NCBI RefSeq assembly: GCF_014646215.1
Contig: NZ_BMNA01000001.1
Span: 224,442 to 288,441, forward strand
Direction of reading: 5' to 3'
Origin: Nakamurella endophytica
GTDB lineage: Bacteria > Actinomycetota > Actinomycetes > Mycobacteriales > Nakamurellaceae
DNA: 64,000 nucleotides
The position numbers and the translations under genes are program-made. The notes beneath the pieces are model-generated. The model did no database searches. It saw only the letters and a list, made by a program, of their open reading frames with translations, and had not been told where the DNA came from. The stretch's first letter is position 1; every line of letters starts with the position of its first letter. Positions 21,182 to 35,336 of the stretch are shown piece by piece.

Positions 21182-21299
21182 CCGCGGTCGCCGCATCGGG
21201 AGCGGACGGCGGGCCGACGCCGAACCGGCGCTCCGGCCGACTGGTTCGATCGTCCGGACTCGGCGGCCCGGTGTGGCGGGCGACGACCGCTTGCCGGGC

Positions 21300-22994
21300 T
21301 CAGCCGGTGATCGCCCCCACCGCGGCCGAGCGGACGAGCTGCGAGTACTTGGCCAGCACCCCGCGCGTGTAGCGCGGCGGCAGCGGCGCCCACTCGGCGC
21401 GCCGCCGGTCGAGCTCGTCGGCGTCCACCAGCACGTCCAGGGTCCGGGCGGCGATGTCGACGCGCACCCGGTCGCCGTCGCGCAGCAGCGCGACCGGTCC
21501 GCCGTCGGCGGCCTCCGGGGCGATGTGGCCGATGCACAGCCCGGTGGTCCCGCCGGAGAACCGGCCGTCGGTCAGCAGCAGCACGTCCTTGCCCAGTCCG
21601 GCACCCTTGATCGCCCCGGTGATCGCCAGCATCTCCCGCATCCCGGGACCGCCCTTGGGGCCCTCGTAGCGGATGACGACCACGTCGCCGCGGGCGATGC
21701 GTCCCTCGGTCAGGGCGTCCATCGCCGCGCGCTCCCGCTCGAACACCCGGGCCGGACCCTCGAACACCGCGGCGTCGAAGCCGGCGGTCTTGACCACCGC
21801 ACCGTCGGGCGCGAGCGACCCGCGCAGGATGGCCAGTCCCCCGGTGCGGTGGATCGGGTCGTCCATCCGCCGCAGCACGTCGCCGTCCAGGTCGGGGATG
21901 TCCAGCGCGGCCAGGTTCTCGGCGAGCGTGCGGCCGGTCACCGTCACGGCGTCGCCGTCGAGCAGGCCGGCGTCCAGCAGCGCCTTCATCACCACCGGGA
22001 TGCCGCCGACCCGGTCGACGTCGTTCATCACGTAGCGCCCGAACGGCTTGAGGTTGGCCAGGTGCGGCACCCGGTCGGCGACCCGGTTGAAGTCGTCCAG
22101 GGACAGGTCGACCTCGGCCTCGTGGGCGATCGCCAGCAGGTGCAGCACGGCGTTGGTCGACCCACCCAGTGCCATCACGACCGCGATGGCGTTCCGGAAG
22201 GCCGCCGGGCTGAGGATGTCGCGCGCCCGGATGCCGGAGCGGAGCAGCTCCACGGCGGCCTGGCCCGACCGGCGGGCGTACAGGTCGCGCCGGCGGTCCG
22301 CCGACGGCGGCGCCGCCGATCCCGGCAAGCTCATGCCGAGCGCCTCGGCGACCGCCGCCATGGTGTTGGCCGTGTACATGCCGCCGCAGGCGCCCTCGCC
22401 GGGGCAGATGGCCCGCTCGATGCGGCCCAGGTCGTCCTCGCTCATCAGCCCGGCCTTGCAGGCGCCGACCGCCTCGAAGGCGTCGATGATGGTGACGTCC
22501 TTCTCGGTGCCGTCGGACAGCTTGACGCGGCCGGGAGCGATCGAACCGGCGTAGAGGAACACCGACGACAGGTTCAGCCGGGCCGCCGCCATCAGCATGC
22601 CGGGCAGCGACTTGTCGCAGCCGGCGAGCAGCACCGACCCGTCGAGCCGCTCCGCCTGCATGACCGTCTCGACCGAATCGGCGATCACCTCCCGCGAGAC
22701 CAGCGAGAAGTGCATGCCCTCGTGACCCATCGAGATGCCGTCGGACACGCTGATCGTGCCGAACTGCAACGGGTAGCCGCCGGCGGCGTGCACGCCGTCC
22801 TTGGCGGCCTGCGCCAGCCTGTCCAGGGACAGGTTGCAGGGCGTGATCTCGTTCCACGAGCTGGCGATGCCGATCTGCGGCTTCTGCCAGTCCTCGTCGC
22901 CCATGCCGACCGCCCGCAGCATGCCGCGGCTGGCCGCCTTCTCGATGCCGTCGGTGACGTCCCTGCTGCGCGGTTTGATGTCCGGGGTGCCCAT
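21300..22994 (-). CDS. ilvD: Dihydroxy-acid dehydratase
   Basis: A 564-residue Fe-S dehydratase in valine, leucine and isoleucine synthesis. The cluster cysteines and substrate residues are in [24 protein letters not shown] and [20 protein letters not shown]. The C-terminal domain has [19 protein letters not shown]. The ATG at 22994 lies seven bases after TAGAGT, whose first three bases are the stop codon of the upstream LysR gene, so ilvD probably has its own leaderless promoter. A longer frame to 23117 runs through that LysR gene and is rejected. Confidence 0.96.
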   Translation of the reverse strand: MGTPDIKPRSRDVTDGIEKAASRGMLRAVGMGDEDWQKPQIGIASSWNEITPCNLSLDRLAQAAKDGVHAAGGYPLQFGTISVSDGISMGHEGMHFSLVSREVIADSVETVMQAERLDGSVLLAGCDKSLPGMLMAAARLNLSSVFLYAGSIAPGRVKLSDGTEKDVTIIDAFEAVGACKAGLMSEDDLGRIERAICPGEGACGGMYTANTMAAVAEALGMSLPGSAAPPSADRRRDLYARRSGQAAVELLRSGIRARDILSPAAFRNAIAVVMALGGSTNAVLHLLAIAHEAEVDLSLDDFNRVADRVPHLANLKPFGRYVMNDVDRVGGIPVVMKALLDAGLLDGDAVTVTGRTLAENLAALDIPDLDGDVLRRMDDPIHRTGGLAILRGSLAPDGAVVKTAGFDAAVFEGPARVFERERAAMDALTEGRIARGDVVVIRYEGPKGGPGMREMLAITGAIKGAGLGKDVLLLTDGRFSGGTTGLCIGHIAPEAADGGPVALLRDGDRVRVDIAARTLDVLVDADELDRRRAEWAPLPPRYTRGVLAKYSQLVRSAAVGAITG

Positions 22995-23001
22995 ACCTGG
23001 G

Positions 23002-23007
23002 ACTCTA
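23002..23007 (-). promoter_or_regulatory. -10 hexamer of ilvD, overlapping the LysR stop
   Basis: TAGAGT on the minus strand is followed by seven bases and the ilvD ATG. Its TAG is also the stop codon of the LysR-family gene. CCAGG within the spacer is a weak alternative ribosome-binding site. Confidence 0.45.
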
Positions 23008-23886
23008 GGACGGTCCCCCGTCACGCAGGACGTCGGTGAGCAGGACCCGCAACTGCGCCACCGCCGGATGCGGCGCCACGGCCGGCCACACCAGCAGCAC
23101 CGGCACCCGCGGCGCACCCGCGGCCGGCACGAACACCACGTCCGGGTGCGGGTGCTGGAACGCCGTCGCCTCGGTCGTCACCCCCACGGCGTCGCCGGAG
23201 GCGATCGCGGTCAGCCACTCGTCGGTGTTGGCCGACCGGACCAGCCGCGCCGGACCGGCGTCGTCCGGCCACAGCGCACGCGTCGTCGTGCCGATCGGCG
23301 GCGTGACCGCCACCGTCTCCCCCACCAGAGCGTCCAGCCCGGGCGCCGGCTCGTCGAGCAGCCGGTGACCGACCGGCAGTGCGAGCACCCGCTGCTCCTC
23401 GAACAGCAGCTCGGACACCACGGCGGGGTCGTGCAGGTCGTCGCCGTCTCCGCGGATCACCGCGACGTCGACCACGCCCGACCGCAGCCCGGCGTCGCGG
23501 GCGTCCACCCGGTGCACCTCGAGCGGCACCCCGGGGTGCCGGCGCCGCCAGATCTGCAACACAGTGGTGGTCCGCCGACCGAGCGCGCCCCAGCTGTAGC
23601 CCAGCCGCAACGGGCGCGGCGCCCCGGACACCGCCTCCCGCACCGCGGCCAGGGCGCGCAGGGCCGCGGAGGCCGCCGGCACCGCCCGCTCACCCGCGGC
23701 GGTCAGCCCGAGGCTCCGCGTGGTCCGCTCCACCAGCCGGGTACCGAGCAGGTCCTCGAGCTGCGCCAGGGCCCGGGACACCGCGGACTGGCTGATACCC
23801 AACGCGATGGCGGCATCGGTGAAGGTGCCTTCGCCGGCGAGTGCAAGCAGCGCCCGCAGGTGCCGAGGATCCGGGTCGCCGTTCAT
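23005..23886 (-). CDS. LysR-family transcriptional regulator
   Basis: A 293-residue regulator. Residues 8-67 form the winged helix ([20 protein letters not shown], then [19 protein letters not shown]) and the rest is a substrate-binding domain that starts [17 protein letters not shown]. LysR regulators often control the divergent neighbour, here the EamA transporter. The ATG at 23886 lies eight bases after TATGCT with no Shine-Dalgarno. The stop is ten bases from the ilvD start, so some read-through into ilvD is possible. Confidence 0.92.
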   Translation of the reverse strand: MNGDPDPRHLRALLALAGEGTFTDAAIALGISQSAVSRALAQLEDLLGTRLVERTTRSLGLTAAGERAVPAASAALRALAAVREAVSGAPRPLRLGYSWGALGRRTTTVLQIWRRRHPGVPLEVHRVDARDAGLRSGVVDVAVIRGDGDDLHDPAVVSELLFEEQRVLALPVGHRLLDEPAPGLDALVGETVAVTPPIGTTTRALWPDDAGPARLVRSANTDEWLTAIASGDAVGVTTEATAFQHPHPDVVFVPAAGAPRVPVLLVWPAVAPHPAVAQLRVLLTDVLRDGGPS

Positions 23887-23894
23887 GCGCGACG

Positions 23895-23900
23895 AGCATA
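23895..23900 (-). promoter_or_regulatory. -10 hexamer of the LysR gene
   Basis: TATGCT on the minus strand lies eight bases before the ATG, compatible with a leaderless transcript. Confidence 0.4.
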
Positions 23901-23942
23901 GGTGCACGCCGACCCGCATTTCTTTCCGCGCGCCGGGATGCC

Positions 23943-23948
23943 TACCGT
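23943..23948 (+). promoter_or_regulatory. -10 hexamer of the EamA gene
   Basis: TACCGT is followed by seven bases and then the GTG at 23956. It lies inside what would be coding sequence if the ATG at 23938 were used, so it argues for the later start. Confidence 0.45.
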
Positions 23949-23955
23949 GGCGGCC

Positions 23956-24960
23956 GTGACTGTCTCCGGCACGGTGTCCCGCGGCGGGCGGTCGGGCGAC
24001 GACGCGGCGGCCGACGCCGCGCTGCGGGGCACCGCCCTCGCCGTCGGCAGCGTCGCGTCGGTGCAGTTCGGCGCCGCGCTCGCCGCCCGGCTCATCGACT
24101 CCGTCGGCATCCTGGGCTCGGTCTCGCTGCGTCAGGCGTCCGCGGCGCTGGTGCTGACCCTGGTGACCCGGCCCTGGCGGGTGTCCTGGCGCGGTGCCGA
24201 CCTGCGGGCGACCCTGCTGTTCGGCGCCGTGTTCGTCGGCATGAACCTGAGCCTGTACACCGCGATCAGCCGGCTGCCGCTGGCCACCGCGATCACCCTG
24301 GAGTTCCTCGGACCGCTGGTGCTCAGCCTGGTCACCGCCGGCACCTGGGCGCATCGGGTGTGGGCGCTGCCGGCCGGCGCGGGTGTGCTGCTGCTCGGCG
24401 GCGGGCTGCACGCCGACGACGTCCTCGGCGTCGCCTTCGCGCTCGCCGCCGGCGTGCTGTGGGCGACGTACATCCTGCTGTCCCGCCGGATCGGGCGCTC
24501 CTCCTCGGGGCTGGCCGGCCTCACCCTCGCCACCGCCGTCGGCGCGGTCGTCCTGCTCCCGGTGGGCGCCGTCCAGGTCGGCGCCGCCCTGTGGCATCCG
24601 GCGATCCTCGGCGCGGGGCTCGTCGTCGGCGTGCTGTCCTCGGCACTGCCCTACAGCCTGGACATGCTGGCCCTGCGCCGGCTGCCGACCGCCGTGTTCA
24701 GCGTCCTCACCAGCCTCAATCCCGCGGTCGGCGCGCTGGCCGGGCTGCTGGTACTGCACCAGCGGCTGCCGTGGCCCGAACTGGTCGGCATCGGCCTGGT
24801 CACCGTGGCGAGCATCGGCGTCACCCTCGCCGCCCGGCGACCGGCCGGCGGCCGCCGGGCACGCCGGGCAGGCGGGTCAGGACGGGCGACGGCGGGCGCG
24901 ACGGAGCAGCGACATCCGGATGCGACGGCACAGGCCCCGGTGGGCCCGACGGAGGACTGA
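23956..24960 (+). CDS. EamA/DMT family transporter (RhtA-like)
   Basis: A 334-residue drug/metabolite transporter with ten predicted membrane segments in two EamA repeats. Characteristic pieces are VGMNLSLYTAISRLPLATAI, LEFLGPLVLSL and the second-repeat VLTSLNPAVGALAGLLVLHQ. This subgroup exports amino acids such as threonine and homoserine. The C-terminal ~40 residues are a polar tail. I chose GTG 23956 because TACCGT lies seven bases upstream; the ATG at 23938 and GTG at 23902 are alternatives. It diverges from the LysR gene and converges on an MFS pump with a 12-base gap. Confidence 0.87.
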   Translation: MTVSGTVSRGGRSGDDAAADAALRGTALAVGSVASVQFGAALAARLIDSVGILGSVSLRQASAALVLTLVTRPWRVSWRGADLRATLLFGAVFVGMNLSLYTAISRLPLATAITLEFLGPLVLSLVTAGTWAHRVWALPAGAGVLLLGGGLHADDVLGVAFALAAGVLWATYILLSRRIGRSSSGLAGLTLATAVGAVVLLPVGAVQVGAALWHPAILGAGLVVGVLSSALPYSLDMLALRRLPTAVFSVLTSLNPAVGALAGLLVLHQRLPWPELVGIGLVTVASIGVTLAARRPAGGRRARRAGGSGRATAGATEQRHPDATAQAPVGPTED

Positions 24961-24972
24961 CCCACCGCTCCG

Positions 24973-26568
24973 TCAGCCCTCGTCGAGGGCCGGCCGTCGC
25001 ACCCACCGCCAGGTTGCGAACGCGCCGGCCACGGCCAGGACCGCGACGGCGAGGAACGCGGCGCTGAAACCGGTGTAGGACGACCAGCGGACGTCGTGCA
25101 GGTAGTCGACGAAGGCCGGATCGAAACTCGACGGACGCAGACCGGTCCGCTCGGCCGCCACGATGTCGTCGCGCAGCGTCGAGTACTGGGTGTCCGTGAG
25201 GTCGGTCAGCGGCCCGGCCGTGATGGTGGCGTGCAGCCGGACGACATAGACCGAGTGGAACACCAGGTAGATCACCGCGATGCCGAGGGCGCCCCCGAAC
25301 TGCTCCGCCGCGGCCGAGACACCGGACGCCTGGCCGTGCGACCGCTCCGGCACCTGGTCCAGGCTGACCGGGTCGTTGAGCGACAGCACCAGCGCCAGCC
25401 CGACGCCGTAGACGACCAGTCCGGGCAGCACGGACAGGAAGCTGTTGCCGTACACCCCCGCGGCCAGCAGTACGCCCGACGCCGCCAGCAGGCCGAATCC
25501 CGTCACCAGCGGGACCCGTCCGCCCACCCGGTCGTACCAGCGGCCGGCCAGCGGCGCCACGAAGATCATCGGCAGGGTCGTCGGCACGAGTGCGAGGCCG
25601 GCAACGGCAGGACTCATGCCCAGATTCAGCACGAGCAGCAGGGGGAAGAGCACGCCGAGGCCCATCTCGGCCATGCCGCCCAGGAGCTGACCGACCGTGG
25701 CGGCGCGGTAGTTGCGATGACGGCGGAGCAACGCGAACTCCAGCAGGGGGTTCCTGCTGCGGCGCTCGGCCAGGACGAAGCCGGCCGCGGCGACCGCGCC
25801 GACGGCCAGCGCCGACCACACCACCGCTGAACCCCATCCCCAGACCTGCGACTGGGCGACCCCGAACACCACCCCGATCAACGCCACCGACAGCGACACC
25901 GTGCCGGCGAGGTCGATCCGGTGACTGCCGGCCGCAGGCGGGTCACGGCGCACCGACCGCAGCGTGGCCGCCACGGCCAGCGCGGCGAGCGGCACGTTGA
26001 TCAGCAGGACGGACCGCCAGCCGAAGGCGGAGGTCATCGCGCCGCCGAGGACCGGTCCGAAGGCGCCGGCAACCGCTGCGGCGCCGCCCATCAGCCCCAG
26101 CACCCGCCCGCGGTCGCCCGGCGGGTGTGCGTCGCTGACGATCGCCACCGTGGTGGGCAGCATCAACGCTCCACCGACCCCCTGCAGCACGCGGAACACC
26201 AGCAGCAGCGGGAAGGTCGGAGCCGACCCCGCGCACGCCGAGGCCGCGGCGAAGACCAGCGACCCGAGGAGGAACGTTCGGCGGCGGCCGATCAGGTCCC
26301 CGAGCCGTCCGCCGAACACCAGCAGGCCGGCCAGCGGCAGCAGGCTGGCGTTCAGCACCCACTGCACCTGCTGCGACCCGATGCCGAAGTGCTGGATGAT
26401 GCTCGGCAGGACCAGCGGCACCGCCGTCTGGTCGACCAGCACCATCGCATTGGCGAGCGTCATGGCCACCAGCACGACGGTGCGGGACCCTCCGCCGCCG
26501 ACCACCGGGCGACCGCGTGTGGCGACCGGGGCCGCGGGCGTCGGACGTGGTGCGGGTGCGCTGCTCAT
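24973..26568 (-). CDS. MFS efflux transporter, DHA2 (EmrB/QacA) type
   Basis: A 531-residue, probably 14-segment drug pump. It shows the family motifs MVLVDQTAVPLVLPSI, GGRLGDLIGRRRTFLLG and RVLQGVGGALMLPTTVAIVS, and motif C VAGAFGPVLGGAM. The ATG at 26568 has GGGGAG about six bases upstream. Relatives export antiseptics, dyes or antibiotics; the substrate cannot be told here. A long loop near residues 445-500 (LTDLTDTQYSTLRDD) is typical of the group. It is the last plus/minus junction before the pyrimidine operon. Confidence 0.9.
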   Translation of the reverse strand: MSSAPAPRPTPAAPVATRGRPVVGGGGSRTVVLVAMTLANAMVLVDQTAVPLVLPSIIQHFGIGSQQVQWVLNASLLPLAGLLVFGGRLGDLIGRRRTFLLGSLVFAAASACAGSAPTFPLLLVFRVLQGVGGALMLPTTVAIVSDAHPPGDRGRVLGLMGGAAAVAGAFGPVLGGAMTSAFGWRSVLLINVPLAALAVAATLRSVRRDPPAAGSHRIDLAGTVSLSVALIGVVFGVAQSQVWGWGSAVVWSALAVGAVAAAGFVLAERRSRNPLLEFALLRRHRNYRAATVGQLLGGMAEMGLGVLFPLLLVLNLGMSPAVAGLALVPTTLPMIFVAPLAGRWYDRVGGRVPLVTGFGLLAASGVLLAAGVYGNSFLSVLPGLVVYGVGLALVLSLNDPVSLDQVPERSHGQASGVSAAAEQFGGALGIAVIYLVFHSVYVVRLHATITAGPLTDLTDTQYSTLRDDIVAAERTGLRPSSFDPAFVDYLHDVRWSSYTGFSAAFLAVAVLAVAGAFATWRWVRRPALDEG

Positions 26569-26707
26569 CGGCTCTCCCCGGGGGGTGGGGGCGTGTCCGC
26601 CGGCGCCGGCACGTCGCCGTCCGCCGCACCCATCGTGGCGAGCGGGGCCGAGCTGGCGACTGGACGAAATCACCAGGTTCGGGCGATTCCGGTTGGATGC
26701 GGACGGG

Positions 26708-26745
26708 CGCCGGAGCCGTCGCCCACTGTCGATAGGGCTCCGGCG
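26708..26745 (-). terminator. Terminator of the pyr operon
   Basis: GGCTCCGGCG (26736-26745) and CGCCGGAGCC (26708-26717) pair over ten bases around an 18-base loop, immediately after the pyrF stop codon on the minus strand. Confidence 0.6.
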
Positions 26746-27576
26746 TCAGCCGAGGACGGCGCGGACCGCGTCGACGGTCCGGGCGGCCGCGTCCCGCAGC
26801 GCGGTCACCGACGGCCCGTGGCCGAGCACGTCCCGGCTGCTCGCTGGCAACACCCACGGCAGCGCGTCCCCGAAGACGGCTCGCAGCCCGTCCGGGGTGG
26901 CGCCCTGCGCCCCCAGCCCCGGGGCGAGCACCGGACCGTGCACCGCCGACAGGTCCAGCCCGGTGTCCGCGTGCGTCGCGCCGACCACCACGCCGATCGA
27001 ACCCAGCGGGTGCCGGTCGCGGTTGGCCTCGGCCGCGGCGTCGACGACCTGCTGCGCCACCGTCCGCCCGCCGGCGACGGCGTCCTGGACCGCGGCGCCC
27101 TCCGGGTTCGAGGTGCGGGCGAGCACGAACAGCCCGCGGCCCGTCGCGAGCGCCAGGTCGACGGCCGGCTGCAGCGACCCGAAGCCCAGGTACGGCGACA
27201 CCGTGATGGCGTCGGCCGCGAGCGGGGACCCGTCGGACAGGTAGGCCTGGGCGTAGGCGTCCATCGTCGAGCCGATGTCGCCCCGCTTGACGTCCAGCAC
27301 GGTCAGCGCGCCCGCGGCCGACACGTCGGCCAGCACCCGCTCCAGGACGGCGACGCCGGCGCTGCCGAAGGCCTCGAAGAACGCCGACTGGGGCTTCACC
27401 GCGGCGACCACCGGGGCGAGCGCCTCCACGGCCGTCCGCGCGAAACGCTCCAACCCGGCCACGGTCACCGGCAGGCCCCATGCCTGCAGCAGGCCGGGAT
27501 GCGGGTCGACGCCCACGCACAGCGGACCGCGCGCCGCGGTCGCCGCGTGCAGCCGGGCGCCGAAGGACTCCGTCAT
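26746..27576 (-). CDS. pyrF: Orotidine 5'-phosphate decarboxylase, PyrF type 2
   Basis: A 276-residue decarboxylase giving UMP from OMP, the last step of the pathway. It is the longer 'type 2' class seen in mycobacteria. The substrate-binding start LCVGVDPHP, the [12 protein letters not shown] strand and the catalytic [13 protein letters not shown] (Asp-x-Lys-Arg) are clear, with [14 protein letters not shown] near the end. The ATG overlaps the pyrD stop (ATGA), so it is coupled. It is the last gene of the operon and a terminator follows directly. Confidence 0.96.
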   Translation of the reverse strand: MTESFGARLHAATAARGPLCVGVDPHPGLLQAWGLPVTVAGLERFARTAVEALAPVVAAVKPQSAFFEAFGSAGVAVLERVLADVSAAGALTVLDVKRGDIGSTMDAYAQAYLSDGSPLAADAITVSPYLGFGSLQPAVDLALATGRGLFVLARTSNPEGAAVQDAVAGGRTVAQQVVDAAAEANRDRHPLGSIGVVVGATHADTGLDLSAVHGPVLAPGLGAQGATPDGLRAVFGDALPWVLPASSRDVLGHGPSVTALRDAAARTVDAVRAVLG

Positions 27577-28657
27577 GCCGCCACCTCCTCGCGGGGCGAC
27601 CGCGCCGCGGCCGCCCGGTTGACCTGCGCCACCAGCCCCGGCCCGCGGTAGACCAGTCCGGTGTACAGCTGCAGCAGCGCTGCCCCGGCGTCCAGCATCG
27701 CCAGGCCGTCGGCCGCCGACCCGATGCCGCCGACGCCGATCACCGGCAGGTCGGTGTGCGCGGCGACGAACCGCACCACCGCCAGCGAGCGGTCCCGCAG
27801 CGGGCGGCCGGACAGCCCGCCCGGCTGCTCCGCGGTCGCACGGTCGGCCGGGTCCACGCCGTCGCGACCCGTCGTCGTGTTGGTGGCGATGACGCCCGCC
27901 ACGCCGCGGTCCGCGCAGACCTGCAGCACCTCGCCGATGGCGGCCTCCGTCAGATCGGGGGCGATCTTCACCAGGACCGGGACCGGCCGCCCGCGCCCGT
28001 CGTCCCGGGCCAGCAGGTGGGCCTGCTCGGTCAGCGCCCCGAGCAGCTCGTCCAGCCGGTGGCGGTCCTGCAGCTCCCGCAACCCCGGCGTGTTCGGCGA
28101 CGACACGTTGACCGCGACGTAGTCGGCGACCCCGTGCACCGCGCGCATCGAGGCCAGGTAGTCCCCGACCGCCCGGTCCACCGGTGTGGTCCTGGACTTC
28201 CCGAGCGACACCCCCACCGGGATGCCCAGCGGGCCGGCGGCCGCCAGGGTCCCGGCCAGCGCCTGGGCACCGGCGTTGTTGAACCCCATCCGGTTCACGA
28301 TCGCCTCGGACCGCACCAGCCGGAACAGCCGCGGGCGCTCGTTGCCCGGCTGCGGCTGCGCGGTGACCGTGCCGAACTCGACGTGCCCGAACCCCAGCGC
28401 CGGCCAGGCGCGCGCGGCGACACCGTCCTTGTCCATGCCGGCCGCCAGCCCGAGGACCGCCGGGAAGCGCACGCCGAACACCGTGCGCGGACCCTGCTCC
28501 CGGGCCAGCAGCGCGGCCACCGCCCGGCGCAGCGGGGCCACCCGGCCGACGCCGGTGAGCATCCGCAGCGTCCGGTGGTGGGCGGCCTCGGCGTCGCCGC
28601 CGCCGGCGCGGAACAGCACCGGCCGGGCGACCCGCCGGTAGGCCTGGTCGAGGACGG

Positions 28658-28661
<4 letters not shown>
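27573..28661 (-). CDS. pyrD: Dihydroorotate dehydrogenase (quinone), class 2
   Basis: A 362-residue membrane-associated flavoenzyme that oxidises dihydroorotate to orotate with quinone. The N-terminal helices (residues 1-45) associate with the membrane. FMN and substrate motifs include [45 protein letters not shown] with the catalytic serine, and [20 protein letters not shown]. The GTG start overlaps the carB stop by four bases. In M. tuberculosis pyrD lies outside the pyr operon, so its inclusion here is a lineage feature. Confidence 0.95.
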
Positions 28662-32127
<3,466 letters not shown>

Positions 32128-32128
<1 letters not shown>

Positions 32129-33459
32129 CAGGCCGACACCTCCTCGTCGGTGGCGCCGCCGGGGACGGCGGCAGGGGCAGCGGCAGGGGCGGCGGCAGTG
32201 GCGGTGCGCATGGTCGGGCCGCCGGCAACCGGCACGGTGGACGACGCCAGCGGCGCCACGGTGTCCGGCACGGCGGCCAGCCCGGCGCCCGAGCCGGACG
32301 ATCCGTCCCGGGCGGGGTCGTCGCCGGACAGCAGCGCCAGGAACCGGTCGAACAGGTACTGCGCGTCGTGCGGGCCGGCCGCCGCCTCCGGGTGGAACTG
32401 CACCGAGAACGCAGGCAAGTCCAGGCATTCCAGCCCCTCGACCACCCCGTCGTTCAGCGAGCTGAACGCCACCCGGGCACGGCCGAACGGGGTCTGCAGG
32501 TCCTGCCCGGCAGGCGCGTCGACGGCGAACCCGTGGTTGTGCGCGGAGACCAGCACCCGTCCGGTGCGGTGGTCCAGCACGGGCTGGTTGATCCCGCGGT
32601 GCCCGAACTTGAGCTTGTAGGTCCCCAGACCCAGTGCCCGCCCCAGGATCTGGTTGCCGAAGCAGATGCCGAACAAGGGGATCCGGCGGGCCAGAACGGC
32701 CTCGGTCAGGGACACCAGGTGCTCCTGGGTGGCCGGGTCCCCCGGTCCGTTGGACAGGAAGACACCGTCCGCGCCGAACTCCAGCAGCTCCTGCACGGTG
32801 GTCCGCGCCGGCACCACATGGGTGGTGATGCCGCGGCGGGCCATCATCTCCGGGGTGTTGGTCTTGATGCCGAGATCGACCGCGGCGACGACGAACCGCT
32901 CGGTGCCGTGCGCCCGCACGGTGTACCGCTGCGGGGTGGACACCTCGCCGGTCAGGTCCGCACCCGCCATGCCGGGCTGCTCCCGCACCCGGGACACCAG
33001 CGCGTCGGTCGAGCCGTCGGCGGCGAGGGCGTCGCCGGAGAAGATGCCGCAGCGCATGGCACCCGCCGTGCGCAGGTGCCGGGTCAGCGCCCGGGTGTCG
33101 ACGCCGGAGATCCCGACGACGCCCTGCCTGCGCAGTTCGCCGTCCAGCGTGCCGGTGGCGCGCCAGCTGGACGACACCGGCGACACGTCCCGCACCACGT
33201 AGCCGGCGACCCAGATGCGGTCGGACTCGTCGTCGTTGCCGTCCCGGTCGGCGCCGGAGACCCAGCCGGTGTTGCCGATCTGCGGCGCCGTGGCCACCAC
33301 CACCTGCCGGCGGTAGGACGGGTCGGTCAGGGTCTCCTGGTAGCCGGTCATGCCGGTGGAGAACACCGCCTCGCCGAAGGTCTGGCCGGTGGCGCCGAAC
33401 GGCGTCCCCCGGAAGCTGCGCCCGTCCTCGAGCACCAGCACTGCGGTCCCGCCGCTCAT
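32128..33459 (-). CDS. carA: Carbamoyl-phosphate synthase small subunit
   Basis: A 443-residue glutamine amidotransferase that feeds ammonia to CarB. The N-terminal domain runs [20 protein letters not shown] to about residue 150. The class I GATase domain has the nucleophile in [16 protein letters not shown] and the His/Glu of [13 protein letters not shown]. The family usually ends near residue 380, so the last ~60 residues ([20 protein letters not shown] onward) are an Ala/Pro-rich tail. The ATG overlaps the stop of the Rv1382-like gene (ATGA). Confidence 0.97.
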
Positions 33460-33980
33460 CGTCCTGCTCCGTTCGTCGGCCGGGCCCCGCCCGGCAGGAG
33501 CCGCTGCGCCGCGGCGATCCAGTCCTGCTGCGCGTCGAGGTCGTCGACGCGGATGCCGGTGTCCACCGGCAGGTCCCCCAACCGCCAGGTCAGGACGAGC
33601 ACGCCGTCGTCCATCCCCATCACCTTGCCGGCGATGCCCGGGGCGGTGCCGACGGCGTCCAGCGCCGCAGCGGGCACCCAGACCGGGTCCTCGCCGACCC
33701 GGTCGACCAGCACGCCCCCGTCGAACAGCCGGACGGTGGCCCTGGCCCGCCGGCCCAGGGTGTGCACCACCAGCCGGTCCTGCCAGCGGCCGCTGCGGGT
33801 GGTCGACACGTACAGCCCGGTCAGCGGCGCCACGAGCTCGCCGTCCAGTCCGGGCGGCGGCGCGGGCGGCGCCGCTACGTCGGACTGCCGGGCGGCACGG
33901 TGCCGCCAGCCGACCGCCAGTCCCCAGTACGCCAGCCCGATCAGCACCACCAGGGCCAGCACCAGGACGAGTCGCGTCAC
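33456..33980 (-). CDS. Rv1382-like membrane-anchored protein of pyr operons
   Basis: A 174-residue protein with one N-terminal membrane helix ([20 protein letters not shown]) and a beta-rich soluble domain ([33 protein letters not shown]). A gene of this size and layout lies between pyrC and carA in many actinobacteria, including Rv1382 in M. tuberculosis. The fold resembles a PH-like domain, but no function is known. Starts with a GTG one base after the pyrC stop. Its constant place in the operon suggests a link to pyrimidine flux or membrane signalling, which is inference. Confidence 0.8.
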   Translation of the reverse strand: MTRLVLVLALVVLIGLAYWGLAVGWRHRAARQSDVAAPPAPPPGLDGELVAPLTGLYVSTTRSGRWQDRLVVHTLGRRARATVRLFDGGVLVDRVGEDPVWVPAAALDAVGTAPGIAGKVMGMDDGVLVLTWRLGDLPVDTGIRVDDLDAQQDWIAAAQRLLPGGARPTNGAGR

Positions 33981-33981
33981 G

Positions 33982-35310
33982 TCAGACCCCCACCCCGGCG
34001 GCCGCCGCGATCCGCCCGTCGACGACCGTCGGCCAGCCGCGCAGCACGGTGTGCACCACCCGGCCCGGCAGCTCCATGCCCTCGAACGGCGTGTTGGTGG
34101 AGCGGCTGGCCAGCTCGGTGCCCCGGACGGTCCAGACGGCGTCCGGGTCGACCAGGACCAGCGTGGCCGGCTCGCCCTCGGCCAGCGGGCGCCCGTGGTC
34201 GGCCAGGCCGCCGATCCGCGCCGGCGCCTCGCTCATCACCCGCGCCACCCCGCGCCAGTCGAGCAGCCCGGTCCGGACCATGGTGGCCACCACGACGGAC
34301 AGCGCGGTCTGCAGGCCGAGCATGCCGGGCCGCGCCTGGTCCCACTCGCACTCCTTGTCCTGCACCGCGTGCGGCGCGTGGTCCGTGGCCACCACGTCGA
34401 TGGTGCCGTCGGCCAGGCCGGCGCGGACGGCGTCCACGTCGGCGTCGGTACGCAGCGGCGGGTTGACCTTGAACACCGGGTCGTAGCCCTCGGCGCGGAC
34501 GTCGGTGAGCAGCAGGTGGTGCGGCGTCACCTCGGCGGTGACCCGGGTGCCGGACGCCTTGGCAGCGGCGACCAGCCCCACGGAGCCGGCGGTCGACAGG
34601 TGGCACACGTGCAGCCGGGAGCCGACGTGGGCGGCCAGCAGGCAGTCCCGGGCGATGATCGCCTCCTCGGCGACGGCCGGCCACCCGGTCATCCCGAGAC
34701 GGCCCGACACCTCGCCCTCGTGGAGCTGGGCACCGACCGTGAGCCGCGGCTCCTCGGCGTGCTGCGCCACCACACCGTCGAAGGCCTTGACGTACTCGAG
34801 CGCCCGCCGCATCAGCAGGGGGTCGGCGACGCAGTCCCCGTCGTCGGAGAACACCCGGACCCGCGCCGCCGAGGTGGCCATCGCGCCGAGCTCCGCCAGG
34901 CGCTCGCCCCGCCGGCCGACGGTGACCGCACCGATGGGCTGCACGTCCACCAGCCCGGCGTCCCGGCCGAGGCGGTAGACCTGCTCGACGACACCGGCGG
35001 TGTCGGCCACCGGGTCGGTGTTCGGCATGGCGAACACCGCGGTGTACCCGCCCAGCGCCGCGGCGCGGGAGCCGCTCTCCACGGTCTCGGCGTCCTCGCG
35101 GCCCGGTTCCCGCAGGTGGGTGTGCAGGTCGACGAGTCCGGGCAGGGCGACCAGCCCGGTCGCGTCCAGCCGGCGCGCCCCGTCGGCGGCCGGGTGCCGG
35201 TGCGCGTCGGGGCCCGTCGCCGCGATCACCCCGCCGGCCAGCAACAGGTCGGTGGGCTCCTCGCCGTACGGCCGCGCGCCGGTGACGAGCAGGGCCGGTA
35301 CCTCGGTCAC
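33982..35310 (-). CDS. pyrC: Dihydroorotase
   Basis: A 442-residue zinc amidohydrolase that closes carbamoyl-aspartate to dihydroorotate. Metal ligands are in [12 protein letters not shown] (His-x-His), [10 protein letters not shown] and [14 protein letters not shown] (Asp-x-x-x-His), and substrate residues in FAMPNTDPV. The GTG start has GGAGGACAG just before it. There is a 26-base gap from pyrB, the largest inside the operon. Its multifunctional partners in animals are fused (CAD); here they are separate genes. Confidence 0.96.
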   Translation of the reverse strand: MTEVPALLVTGARPYGEEPTDLLLAGGVIAATGPDAHRHPAADGARRLDATGLVALPGLVDLHTHLREPGREDAETVESGSRAAALGGYTAVFAMPNTDPVADTAGVVEQVYRLGRDAGLVDVQPIGAVTVGRRGERLAELGAMATSAARVRVFSDDGDCVADPLLMRRALEYVKAFDGVVAQHAEEPRLTVGAQLHEGEVSGRLGMTGWPAVAEEAIIARDCLLAAHVGSRLHVCHLSTAGSVGLVAAAKASGTRVTAEVTPHHLLLTDVRAEGYDPVFKVNPPLRTDADVDAVRAGLADGTIDVVATDHAPHAVQDKECEWDQARPGMLGLQTALSVVVATMVRTGLLDWRGVARVMSEAPARIGGLADHGRPLAEGEPATLVLVDPDAVWTVRGTELASRSTNTPFEGMELPGRVVHTVLRGWPTVVDGRIAAAAGVGV

Positions 35311-35336
35311 CCTGTCCTCCGCTCCGTTCGGCCCGG

